Assembly: GCA_947853245.1 (NCBI GenBank)
Contig: CANTWP010000105.1
Span: forward strand, 1 to 11,861
Length of the DNA: 11,861 nt
Origin: an uncultured Bacilli bacterium
GTDB taxonomy: Bacteria; Bacillota_I; Bacilli_A; RF39; UBA660
Direction of reading: 5' to 3'
Shown here in pieces: positions 1 through 5,290 of the stretch. The notes under the pieces were generated by a model that saw only the letters and a list, made by a program, of their open reading frames with translations, was not told the DNA's origin and did not search any database. Position 1 is the stretch's first letter. Each line of letters opens with the position of its first letter. A program made the position numbers and the translations under genes.

Positions 1-69
1 TTATATTTAAGCATATAATCACCACTTAATTATATGAAAAGATAAACAAATAATTATTACACATTAAAA

Positions 70-107
70 ATATTTTTGTATATGTTACAACATATATTTA
101 AAAATAT
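70..107. promoter_or_regulatory. Imperfect palindrome upstream of the ribbon-helix-helix gene, possible operator
   Basis: An inner inverted repeat TATATGTT-ac-AACATATA (79-96) sits inside an outer repeat ATATTTTT (70-77) / AAAAATAT (100-107), offset by one base. It ends just upstream of the -35 box at 110. The next gene encodes a ribbon-helix-helix protein, a family that commonly binds palindromes in its own promoter, so autoregulation is a reasonable inference. Because the region is very AT-rich, the outer arms could be chance, and a terminator of something left of the window is an alternative. Confidence 0.4.
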
Positions 108-109
108 AC

Positions 110-138
110 TTAACATGTTTTGCAGATTATTATATAAT
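110..138 (+). promoter_or_regulatory. Sigma-A-like promoter of the ribbon-helix-helix gene
   Basis: TTAACA at 110-115 (5 of 6 to consensus), a 17-base spacer and a perfect TATAAT at 133-138. The transcript should start near 145, leaving a leader of only about 10 bases before the ATG at 155. A GTG at 146 would be leaderless, which argues for the later start. Confidence 0.7.
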
Positions 139-154
139 TTTACTGGTGATGGGC

Positions 155-757
155 ATGAATAATAAATTAGTACCAAAAATTAAATCTTTATTAGTTCATA
201 AAGAAGAACTTAATAAAAAACAAGTTGCGTTATTTCTAACGCAAAACAAAATAGATGAGTTAGATGGCATCGTTAAAAGACTTTCAAACTACTCTAATGG
301 TAAAGTAAATAGAAATATCTTAATTGAAATGGCTATCGATAATCTAATAGAATGCATTCCAGAAGTTATTAGAGAATATGAAGCAGAAAACAATACTGAA
401 GAAGTTGGATACGATACAATTATTTGTCCTGCACAAGATGGAGGTCAAGATTTTTTGAAAAATAATCATCGTTGGGAATATGTAAAACTTGATTCCGATA
501 AAATAAAGTATTTAAAATATATTGCCCTTTATGTCGGCTTACCATACTCATCCATAATGTACTGGGCTAAAATTGAAAGATTCGAAGAAGTAGTTATTGA
601 AAATCAAAAAAAATATAAAATACATGTGGAAAACACTATTCATGAAATTACACCTGCTATACCGCTTGGGAATATTAGTCCTCTACATACAAGAAGTCCT
701 AGATACACACTTTTAAGTAAAATCTTAGAGGCTGACACATATTCTGATATACTTTAA
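155..757 (+). CDS. Ribbon-helix-helix protein with C-terminal PUA-like domain, function unknown
   Basis: A 200-residue soluble protein. Residues about 20-70 read as a ribbon-helix-helix DNA-binding fold: a strand around KKQVALFLT, then two helices, the second beginning VNRNILIEMAIDNLIE. After an acidic linker, the C-terminal part from about residue 88 (motifs DTIICPA, RWEYVKL, KYLKYIALYVGLP, PRYTLLSKIL) resembles, from memory, a widespread small PUA/EVE-like domain seen fused to DNA-binding regions; the biochemical role is not known to me. The ATG at 155 is chosen over GTG 146 and ATG 149 because it alone leaves a leader with a GGTGATGGG-like ribosome binding site. The preceding palindrome suggests autoregulation. 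Its last codons carry the promoter of the downstream toxin-like gene, but no functional link between the two is shown. Confidence 0.8.
   Translation: MNNKLVPKIKSLLVHKEELNKKQVALFLTQNKIDELDGIVKRLSNYSNGKVNRNILIEMAIDNLIECIPEVIREYEAENNTEEVGYDTIICPAQDGGQDFLKNNHRWEYVKLDSDKIKYLKYIALYVGLPYSSIMYWAKIERFEEVVIENQKKYKIHVENTIHEITPAIPLGNISPLHTRSPRYTLLSKILEADTYSDIL
745..753 (+). promoter_or_regulatory. Extended -10 promoter of the toxin-like mRNA
   Basis: TGATATACT inside the end of the upstream gene is an extended -10 (TGn plus TATACT); the -35 position (725-730, TTAGAG) is weak. A start near 759 would put the first transcribed bases at the foot of the hairpin at 757-807, the arrangement expected for a protected 5' end. 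The -10 hexamer is identical to that of the antisense promoter, which has a better -35. Confidence 0.5.
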
Positions 758-807
758 TATATCTTTTTATCTAAGCCTATAAAGTAGTTTTAGATAAGAA
801 GATATAT
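757..807 (+). promoter_or_regulatory. Long 5'-leader hairpin of the toxin-like mRNA
   Basis: Arm 757-774 (ATATATCTTTTTATCTAA) pairs over 18 positions with arm 790-807 (TTAGATAAGAAGATATAT) with a single G-U pair and a 15-base loop. It ends three bases before the Shine-Dalgarno of the 26-residue peptide gene. It has no T tract after it, so it is not an intrinsic terminator of the upstream gene; a 5'-terminal regulatory and stability hairpin fits better. Part of the right arm (795-807) is also exactly complementary to 944-956. Confidence 0.75.
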
Positions 808-809
808 AG

Positions 810-840
810 AAAGGAGGAATATGGATTTAGTAACTCCTTT
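810..840 (+). promoter_or_regulatory. Shine-Dalgarno-sequestering hairpin
   Basis: AAAGGAG (810-816) is exactly complementary to CTCCTTT (834-840) within the coding sequence, giving a 7-bp stem with the AUG (821) in the loop. This would hide the ribosome binding site in the full transcript. The AGGAGG-like site is otherwise very strong but lies only three bases from the AUG, closer than usual. Confidence 0.6.
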
Positions 841-901
841 ATTAATGTGTTTAATAATCATTATGATATTAATAAACACTATTACTTATGATAAAAACTA
901 A
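821..901 (+). CDS. 26-residue hydrophobic peptide, candidate type I toxin
   Basis: ATG to TAA encodes 26 residues beginning MDLVTPLLM and ending ITYDKN: one hydrophobic segment at about residues 3-20 (rich in Ile and Leu, with Pro6 and Cys10), followed by a short polar tail. An AAAGGAGG site stands directly upstream. The size, single membrane-spanning helix and polar C-terminus match the general class of type I toxins and holin-like toxins such as the Fst and TxpA types, but I cannot assign it to a named family. The surrounding elements (5' hairpin, sequestered ribosome site, convergent antisense RNA ending at its stop codon) support toxin status more than the peptide itself. A small regulatory membrane peptide is the main alternative. 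Confidence 0.7.
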   Translation: MDLVTPLLMCLIIIMILINTITYDKN

Positions 902-927
902 AAAAGAATTACTTATTAAAGTAATTC
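900..927 (-). terminator. Terminator of the antisense RNA and of the rluA-like operon
   Basis: On the minus strand GAATTACTT-TAAT-AAGTAATTC (927-906) is followed by six T and, two bases later, five more T. The stem is AT-rich but perfect over 9 bp. No better terminator lies between here and the stop codon of the pseudouridine synthase gene at 1015, so the two probably share it. Confidence 0.7.
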
Positions 928-976
928 CCATCAAATATTAAAAATATATCTTCTTAGCATGCACTCTCCTGCATGC
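900..976 (-). ncRNA. Candidate antisense RNA antitoxin, about 77 nt
   Basis: Inferred from a strong minus-strand promoter (1011-983) with a predicted start near 976 and a terminator hairpin ending in T6 at 900. No open reading frame of interest lies between. The RNA would begin with a stable hairpin, GCATGCA-GGAGAG-TGCATGC, and end with the GAATTACTT/AAGTAATTC stem. Its whole length is complementary to the 3' untranslated region of the toxin-like mRNA and stops at the toxin stop codon, the 3'-overlap layout known for TxpA/RatA and BsrG/SR4 in Bacillus. It also contains TAAGAAGATATAT, identical to the mRNA 5' leader at 795-807. Confidence 0.7.
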
Positions 977-982
977 ATTTTT
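957..982 (+). terminator. Terminator of the toxin-like mRNA
   Basis: GCATGCA (957-963), loop CTCTCC, TGCATGC (970-976), then ATTTTT. This is the only GC-containing hairpin with a T tract on the plus strand after the peptide gene and would give an mRNA of about 223 nt. The loop is complementary to the loop of the antisense 5' hairpin (same DNA, opposite strand), and its CTCC also matches the GGAG of the Shine-Dalgarno. Confidence 0.75.
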
Positions 983-1011
983 AGTATATATTAAATTTTG
1001 GCTCATGTCAA
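983..1011 (-). promoter_or_regulatory. Near-consensus promoter of the antisense RNA
   Basis: Minus strand TTGACA (1011-1006), exactly 17 bases, TATACT (988-983); 11 of 12 hexamer bases match consensus, the best promoter seen in this window. It points toward 900, where there is no protein gene on this strand. It begins four bases after the stop codon of the rluA-like gene. Confidence 0.85.
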
Positions 1012-1014
1012 TTT

Positions 1015-1662
1015 TTAAAACAAATTCCAAGGATAACTATTAGGAATATTAATTTTAAAATTCATTTCTTCCTTAGTTATTGGATGTAAAAAAGATAATT
1101 CAGACGCCAATAACGCAATCTGTTCTCCAACTTTAGCGGAACTATTATATCTTTGATCTCCCCAAAGAGGATAATTTCTACTAGAGAACTGTACCCTAAT
1201 TTGATGAGAACGACCTGTTTCTAAATATATTTTTACTAATGACAAACCATCTTTATATCTTTGTGTTTCATATTTAAGGGATGAATCTTTACCTCTTGAA
1301 TCAACCATTACCATATTAGTCTTTTCATTCTTTAATAGTTTATCTTGCATAATACCATTTTCATTTGTTTTTCCACATACAACAGCATGATAAATCTTTT
1401 TAAATTGATGCGTTCTAACTTGATCATTTAATCTACTTGCACATTTACTAGTTTTCGCAAACACCATTATTCCACCAACTGGTCTATCCAAACGATGCAC
1501 TAATCCTAAATAAACATTACCTGGTTTGTTATATCTTTTTTTTAAATCATCTTTCAATAATGTAAGTAAATCTAAATCTTTAGTATCATCGGCTTGTACC
1601 AATACATTACATGGCTTTTCTACTACTAATAAATGATTATCTTCATATATTATTTTAATCAT
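1015..1662 (-). CDS. RluA-family pseudouridine synthase (no S4 domain)
   Basis: A 215-residue enzyme that should isomerise uridine to pseudouridine in rRNA or tRNA. The catalytic motif HRLDRPVGG (residues 56-64, Asp59; usually HRLDKPVSG) is present, as are the early VVEKP motif and the family's GRSHQIRVQF and WGDQRY motifs toward the C-terminus. No N-terminal S4 RNA-binding domain is present, so this is the short type (TruC/YqcB/RluA-like); the exact target cannot be read from sequence. The ATG at 1662 is chosen because the protein then begins MIKIIYEDNHLL, as is usual; an upstream ATG at 1689 would add nine atypical residues. It overlaps the preceding methyltransferase gene by 8 bases (ATGATTAA), implying translational coupling and a shared RNA-modification transcript. 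Confidence 0.9.
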   Translation of the reverse strand: MIKIIYEDNHLLVVEKPCNVLVQADDTKDLDLLTLLKDDLKKRYNKPGNVYLGLVHRLDRPVGGIMVFAKTSKCASRLNDQVRTHQFKKIYHAVVCGKTNENGIMQDKLLKNEKTNMVMVDSRGKDSSLKYETQRYKDGLSLVKIYLETGRSHQIRVQFSSRNYPLWGDQRYNSSAKVGEQIALLASELSFLHPITKEEMNFKINIPNSYPWNLF

Positions 1663-2527
1663 TACTTTGCCATCTTCCATAAATACCACATGGTAATATC
1701 ATATTATCTCTTTTTATAGGTAAACCTACTTCACCAGCATCTACTGTTCCATTAGGATATAAAGGTAATAAAGTTGTCTTTAATATATTTTCAAGCACAA
1801 TACTAGAAATTCCCGTAGTATAAGAATTAATCAAAAAGAACACTGGTTTAGCAGACAATATTTTTAAACAAGCCTCAATTAATACATATAAATTCTTTTC
1901 AAACTTCCATACTTCACCATTAGGTCCTCTTCCATAACTAGGAGGATCCATTACAATACCATCATATTTATTACCACGACGATATTCACGCTCTACAAAT
2001 TTTAAACAATCATCAACTATAAATCTAATTTTATTATTATCTAAACCACTTAAATGCATATTTTCTTTAGCCCATTCTGTCATTCCTTTAGAAGCATCTA
2101 CTTGAACTACTTCCGCTCCAGCACTAGAACATGCCATCGTGGCAGCACCTGTATAAGAAAATAGATTTAATATCTTTAGAGGTTTATCTGCTTTTTTTAT
2201 TTTATCCATCATAAAATCCCAATTAGTAGCTTGTTCTGGAAATAACCCCGTATGTTTAAAATTAGTTGGCGTTACTTTAAAAGTTAAATGTTTATATTTA
2301 ACTTCCCAATATTCTGGTAATTTCTTTTTAAATTCCCAATTACCCCCACCTTTATCACTTCTGTGATAAAAGCCATCAACATTTTTCCAACTACTATAAT
2401 CATTCACATCCCACATAGCTTGAGGATCAGGTCTTCTTAAAATGACCCCATTCCAACTTTCTAATTTTTCACCATTACCAGCATCTAAACACTGATAATC
2501 TTTCCATTCATTACTTAATCTTAACAT
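1655..2527 (-). CDS. Class I SAM-dependent rRNA methyltransferase, RlmI/RlmK C-domain type
   Basis: A 290-residue methyltransferase. The SAM-binding motif NLFSYTGAATMACSSAGA lies near residues 120-137, with acidic VQVDAS after the next strand, and the catalytic DPPSYGRG near residues 193-200, typical of the family that modifies bases in 23S rRNA (RlmI, RlmK/RlmL). The N-terminal PUA domain of RlmI proper is missing and is replaced by a short region around WNGVILRRPDPQ and GLFPEQ, as in many Bacillota homologues annotated only as class I methyltransferase. The rRNA target is inference. It has a candidate promoter just upstream inside the end of gdpD and is coupled by overlap to the pseudouridine synthase. 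Confidence 0.85.
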   Translation of the reverse strand: MLRLSNEWKDYQCLDAGNGEKLESWNGVILRRPDPQAMWDVNDYSSWKNVDGFYHRSDKGGGNWEFKKKLPEYWEVKYKHLTFKVTPTNFKHTGLFPEQATNWDFMMDKIKKADKPLKILNLFSYTGAATMACSSAGAEVVQVDASKGMTEWAKENMHLSGLDNNKIRFIVDDCLKFVEREYRRGNKYDGIVMDPPSYGRGPNGEVWKFEKNLYVLIEACLKILSAKPVFFLINSYTTGISSIVLENILKTTLLPLYPNGTVDAGEVGLPIKRDNMILPCGIYGRWQSND

Positions 2528-2545
2528 AAAATCACACTCGTAAAT

Positions 2546-2573
2546 AGTATAACATATTATGGTAAATTTTCAC
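2546..2573 (-). promoter_or_regulatory. Candidate promoter of the methyltransferase-rluA pair
   Basis: An extended -10 on the minus strand, TGTTATACT (TGn at 2554-2552, TATACT at 2551-2546), with a weak -35 GTGAAA at 2573-2568 (spacer 16). It overlaps the 3' end of the glycerophosphodiesterase gene. The leader to ATG 2527 would be about 12 bases. Confidence 0.45.
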
Positions 2574-3234
2574 ATATGAAATTATCACAAAAATCTTTAT
2601 ACTTCAATAACTCATTTAAATTATTTATAGTCCAACCTATCACTATTTTCTTCTTTCGTATTACTTGTATCTTCTTATCTTTAACATATTTTAAGTAACA
2701 TACAACAAAATCATATTTTTTAGCTAAAAACAATCTATCAACTATTTTTAAATTCAAATAATTAAATACTATTAAACCATAACAACATTTAAAACGTTTC
2801 TTAAGCCATTTAATCGTTTTGGGATTAAAACTCTGAATTGCTATAGACCCATGATAATCTTTTAACGTTTTAATTAATTCTTGTTCTAATTCATAATTCT
2901 CTATATTACCTTTAACATCAATAATTATAGGGATTTTACCTTTAACTAAATTTAATACATCTTCTAATAACGGTATCTGATATTTCCCTTTTAATTTAAT
3001 CTTCTTTAACTCATCATAGGTACTATTTTCTACAAATTTATTTATACCACTTAATCTTTTTAAACTAATATCATGAAATACAATTACTTTTTTATCTTTA
3101 GATAATCTTACATCTAATTCTATAATATAATTTTTTTCCATAGCTTTATAAAAAGAAAGTAACGTATTTTCACATATATACTCATTATATAATCCTCTAT
3201 GAGCTATTAAGTTTTCCACCATAAAATTATTCAT
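2557..3234 (-). CDS. Cytoplasmic glycerophosphodiester phosphodiesterase (GDPD)
   Basis: A 225-residue TIM-barrel enzyme hydrolysing glycerophosphodiesters to an alcohol and glycerol-3-phosphate. Visible family residues are His12 and Arg13 (IAHRG), Glu22-Asn23, Glu39 and Asp41 (ELDV), His54-Asp55 (FHD), a DVKG motif in mid-protein and WTIN near the end. There is no signal peptide or membrane segment and the length is normal for the short bacterial type, so it should act inside the cell on lipid headgroup turnover. The ATG at 3234 has no clear ribosome site; MVENLIAHRG at residue 5 is a possible alternative start, also without one. A TATAAT eight bases upstream of the ATG could give a nearly leaderless transcript. 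Confidence 0.9.
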   Translation of the reverse strand: MNNFMVENLIAHRGLYNEYICENTLLSFYKAMEKNYIIELDVRLSKDKKVIVFHDISLKRLSGINKFVENSTYDELKKIKLKGKYQIPLLEDVLNLVKGKIPIIIDVKGNIENYELEQELIKTLKDYHGSIAIQSFNPKTIKWLKKRFKCCYGLIVFNYLNLKIVDRLFLAKKYDFVVCYLKYVKDKKIQVIRKKKIVIGWTINNLNELLKYKDFCDNFICENLP

Positions 3235-3247
3235 ACTTAATTATATG

Positions 3248-3271
3248 AAAAAAGGGTATAAAAACTATACC
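3248..3271 (-). terminator. Terminator of the small LSM-like unit
   Basis: Minus strand GGTATA-gtttt-TATACC (3271-3255), then C and six T. It lies between the LSM-like frame and the glycerophosphodiesterase gene. Confidence 0.7.
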
Positions 3272-3286
3272 GTTTACTTTAATAAA

Positions 3287-3453
3287 TTATATAACTTCAA
3301 TCGTTTGAATATATTTATATGCTAATATAATTCCATTTTCAAGTACAATTAAATTATCATCATAGCTATAATTATTCCTTGAAAAAAAACAGGCATTCCA
3401 TAATTACCAAAAACATCAATTTTTACTTTTTTATTTACTATTCTATCTAACAC
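3287..3453 (-). pseudogene. Small LSM-like protein gene with a frameshift in a homopolymer
   Basis: From GTG 3453 the frame reads VLDRIVNKKVKIDVFG then NYGMPVFF, and shifts at an eight-base homopolymer (A8 on plus, 3382-3389). The next frame continues SRNNYSYDDNLIVLENG and ends IQTIEVI before TAA at 3287. One extra base in the tract restores a single reading frame of about 55 residues. The pattern 'KKVKI-FG ... DNLIVLENGI ... YKYIQTIEV' resembles a small LSM/YlxS-tail-like beta-barrel; this is a weak resemblance and no function is claimed. It has a plausible promoter at 3502-3474 and terminator at 3271-3248, so the unit is otherwise intact. A sequencing or assembly miscount of the tract, true decay and slippage-based phase variation are all possible. 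Confidence 0.55.
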
Positions 3454-3473
3454 ACTATTTACCTACATATTTA

Positions 3474-3502
3474 TGTATAGACTAGTTCAATTTTATTATC
3501 AA
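3474..3502 (-). promoter_or_regulatory. Promoter of the small LSM-like unit
   Basis: Minus strand TTGATA (3502-3497), 17 bases, TATACA (3479-3474). It lies just downstream of the rpsI terminator and points into the 3287-3453 frame. Confidence 0.55.
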
Positions 3503-3507
3503 TATAC

Positions 3508-3537
3508 AAAAAAAGCCAAGGAAATATATTCCAAGAC
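3508..3537 (-). terminator. Terminator of the rplM-rpsI operon
   Basis: Minus strand stem GTC-TT-GGAA / TTCC-TT-GGC (3537-3515) with a 2x2 internal loop, followed by seven T (3514-3508), about 20 bases after the rpsI stop. Confidence 0.75.
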
Positions 3538-3558
3538 TTTCTGAACTGTTTCTTAATA

Positions 3559-3978
3559 TTAACGTTTTGAGAATTGTGGGGCACGACGTGCAGCCTTTAA
3601 TCCAGGTTTCTTTCTTTCTTTAACACGAGAATCTCTTGTGATAAATCCAGCAGTTTTTAAAATTTTTCTAAAGCTTGTTTCGCTAGTTGGATCAGTGTCT
3701 TTATCATATTCAAGTAATGCTCTAGTAATTCCTAAACGGATAGCACCAGCTTGACCAGTAAATCCACCACCATTAACTTTAACTTCAATATCAAATGTAT
3801 TTTCTGTTTTAGTAGCAACTAGAGGTTGTTTTAAATCCATTACATTAGTTTCATAAGGGAAGAAATCTCTAACATCTCTACCATTTACTGTAATCTTTCC
3901 AGTACCAGGAACCATCTTAACTTGTGCAATTGAAGATTTTCTTCTACCAGTACCAATAAAAATTCTTTTATTTGCCAT
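3559..3978 (-). CDS. rpsI: 30S ribosomal protein S9
   Basis: 139 residues, slightly longer than the usual 130. It has the S9 hallmarks: GTGRRKSSIAQV near the start, VNGGGFTGQAGAIRLGI in the middle, and the basic tail ending QFSKR that reaches the ribosomal P site. A GGAGGG ribosome site precedes the ATG. It follows rplM by 11 bases, the universal rplM-rpsI pair, and ends in a terminator. Confidence 0.98.
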   Translation of the reverse strand: MANKRIFIGTGRRKSSIAQVKMVPGTGKITVNGRDVRDFFPYETNVMDLKQPLVATKTENTFDIEVKVNGGGFTGQAGAIRLGITRALLEYDKDTDPTSETSFRKILKTAGFITRDSRVKERKKPGLKAARRAPQFSKR

Positions 3979-3989
3979 TTAAAACCCTC

Positions 3990-4421
3990 CTATTTATTCC
4001 ACATAACTGGCTTTTGTGCCATGTGTGGGTGTTCACTTTCTGCATATACAAATAATTTTTTATACATTTGACGTCCTAATCTTCCATTTGGAAGCATTCC
4101 TTTAACAGCTCTTTCAAGCATTTCAACTGGATAATTTTCTAACATTTCACGAGCAGTTCTTTCTCTTAATCCACCAGTATATCCACTATGATTATAATAA
4201 ATCTTATCATCTAGTTTGTTTCCTGTTAGATTAACTTTTGAAGCATTAACAATAATTACAAAATCTCCACAATCAACATGTGGTGTAAATGTTGGTTTAT
4301 GCTTTCCTCTTAAGATATGAGCAGCTTCAGTAGCAACACGACCTAAGCTTTTTCCCTCAGCATCGATTACATACCAATTACGTACTATATCTTCCTTTCT
4401 TTGCATATATGAATTCTTCAT
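3990..4421 (-). CDS. rplM: 50S ribosomal protein L13
   Basis: 143 residues, the family's normal size. It starts MKNSYMQRKED then WYVIDAEGKSLGRVATEAA, with LRGKHKPTFTPHVDCGDFVIIVNA and the C-terminal YAESEHPHMAQKP typical of L13. The ATG at 4421 is selected because L13 proteins begin just there and GGAGAAAGG precedes it; an upstream ATG at 4493 would add 24 residues encoded by the structured leader and is rejected. It is the first gene of the rplM-rpsI operon, with its own candidate promoter and leader RNA. Confidence 0.97.
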   Translation of the reverse strand: MKNSYMQRKEDIVRNWYVIDAEGKSLGRVATEAAHILRGKHKPTFTPHVDCGDFVIIVNASKVNLTGNKLDDKIYYNHSGYTGGLRERTAREMLENYPVEMLERAVKGMLPNGRLGRQMYKKLFVYAESEHPHMAQKPVMWNK

Positions 4422-4479
4422 ATTCTTTTCCTTTCTCCTATACATTAGTGGAATGTCCCAAGTTCCACTTATGTGGGAT
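4422..4479 (-). promoter_or_regulatory. Structured leader upstream of rplM, L13-leader-like
   Basis: On the minus strand ACAT-A-AGTGGAA / TTCCACT-A-ATGT forms an 11-bp stem with one A/A mismatch around the loop CTTGGGACA (4474-4442). TGGGA in the loop (4460-4456) is complementary to TCCCA just 5' of the stem (4478-4474), giving a possible pseudoknot. It is immediately followed by the rplM ribosome site. Bacillota rplM genes are known to carry a leader bound by L13 as feedback control; assignment to that family is inferred from position and structure. Confidence 0.65.
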
Positions 4480-4486
4480 ATAAAAT

Positions 4487-4527
4487 GTACCATTTAAAAT
4501 GGTACCAAAAAATCCCTTAAAAGTCAA
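4487..4527 (-). promoter_or_regulatory. rplM promoter overlapping a 19-bp perfect palindrome
   Basis: TTGACT (4527-4522), 17 bases, TACCAT (4504-4499) on the minus strand would start transcription near 4492. A perfect palindrome, GTACCATTTTAAATGGTAC on the minus strand (4505-4487), covers the -10 and start site. It could be an operator, a leader hairpin or a weak terminator for truA read-through (followed by ATTTTATAT). ATCCC of the leader can also pair with GGGAT at 4516-4512 in read-through mRNA. Confidence 0.5.
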
Positions 4528-4548
4528 TAAATTTTTATACTTTTTACA

Positions 4549-5280
4549 CTAATATATGACTTTATTTAAATAAAGACCCTCTGCCGGAGCAGTTTTACCT
4601 GCTTTTGTTCTATCCTCTTCTAATAATACGGAATTTACATCCAAAATATTTCTCTTTCCTTCACCAATTTCTATTAAAAAGCCCACCATATTTCTAACCA
4701 TATAACGCATAAATCCAGTTCCTATAAATGTAATAAACATTATATTATCTTTAACTGTTATATCAGTAAAATAAATTGTTCTTACAAAATCGTAAGTTTC
4801 TACATTAGCTTTAGTAAAAGATTTAAAATTATGAATACCTTCAAATAACTTAATAGCGGACTTCATACTATTTACATCTAAACTTTTATTATATTGATAT
4901 ACATAATCTTTCTCTATAGGATTATATTCACCTAAATTTATTTTATATATGTATTCTTTTTGCTTTACATCAAATCTAGCATGAAAATCTTTTGACACTT
5001 CTACTACTGATTTCACATAAATATTACCAGATATCAGACTATTTAATGCTTTCTTTAATTGCTCAGTTGAAATAGAAATATCTAAATCAAAATGAGCACA
5101 TTGATTATTGGCGTGTACACCAGCATCTGTTCTTCCAGATGCATTAATAGATACTGATTGTCCACCATTAATGGTTGTCAAAGCCGTCTCTAATTCCTCT
5201 TGAATAGAGTTATCATGGATTTGTTTTTGATATCCATGGTATTTAGAACCATCATAAGCAAACGTAATTAAATAACGCAT
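4549..5280 (-). CDS. truA: tRNA pseudouridine(38-40) synthase
   Basis: 243 residues, full length. It makes pseudouridine at positions 38-40 of the tRNA anticodon stem-loop. The catalytic motif SGRTDAGVHA (Asp52) is present, as are the N-terminal TFAYDGSKYHGYQKQ and the C-terminal GTGFMRYMVRNMVG and APAEGLYL motifs. It follows ecfT by 10 bases in the ecfA1-ecfA2-ecfT-truA order seen across Bacillota, and the rplM leader follows. Confidence 0.97.
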   Translation of the reverse strand: MRYLITFAYDGSKYHGYQKQIHDNSIQEELETALTTINGGQSVSINASGRTDAGVHANNQCAHFDLDISISTEQLKKALNSLISGNIYVKSVVEVSKDFHARFDVKQKEYIYKINLGEYNPIEKDYVYQYNKSLDVNSMKSAIKLFEGIHNFKSFTKANVETYDFVRTIYFTDITVKDNIMFITFIGTGFMRYMVRNMVGFLIEIGEGKRNILDVNSVLLEEDRTKAGKTAPAEGLYLNKVIY

Positions 5281-5290
5281 AACATCACTC

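Noticed and set aside
24..40. A 17-base match (acttaattatatgaaaa) also found at about 3235-3251
   Set aside because: It is AT-only apart from two bases, at unrelated positions, and there is no further similarity around either copy.
757..807. The 18-bp hairpin as the terminator of the ribbon-helix-helix gene
   Set aside because: No T tract follows, and a strong ribosome binding site starts three bases later; a leader hairpin fits better.
4422..4493. N-terminal extension of L13 from ATG 4493
   Set aside because: The 24 extra codons coincide with the structured leader; L13 proteins start at the ATG at 4421, which has the ribosome site.
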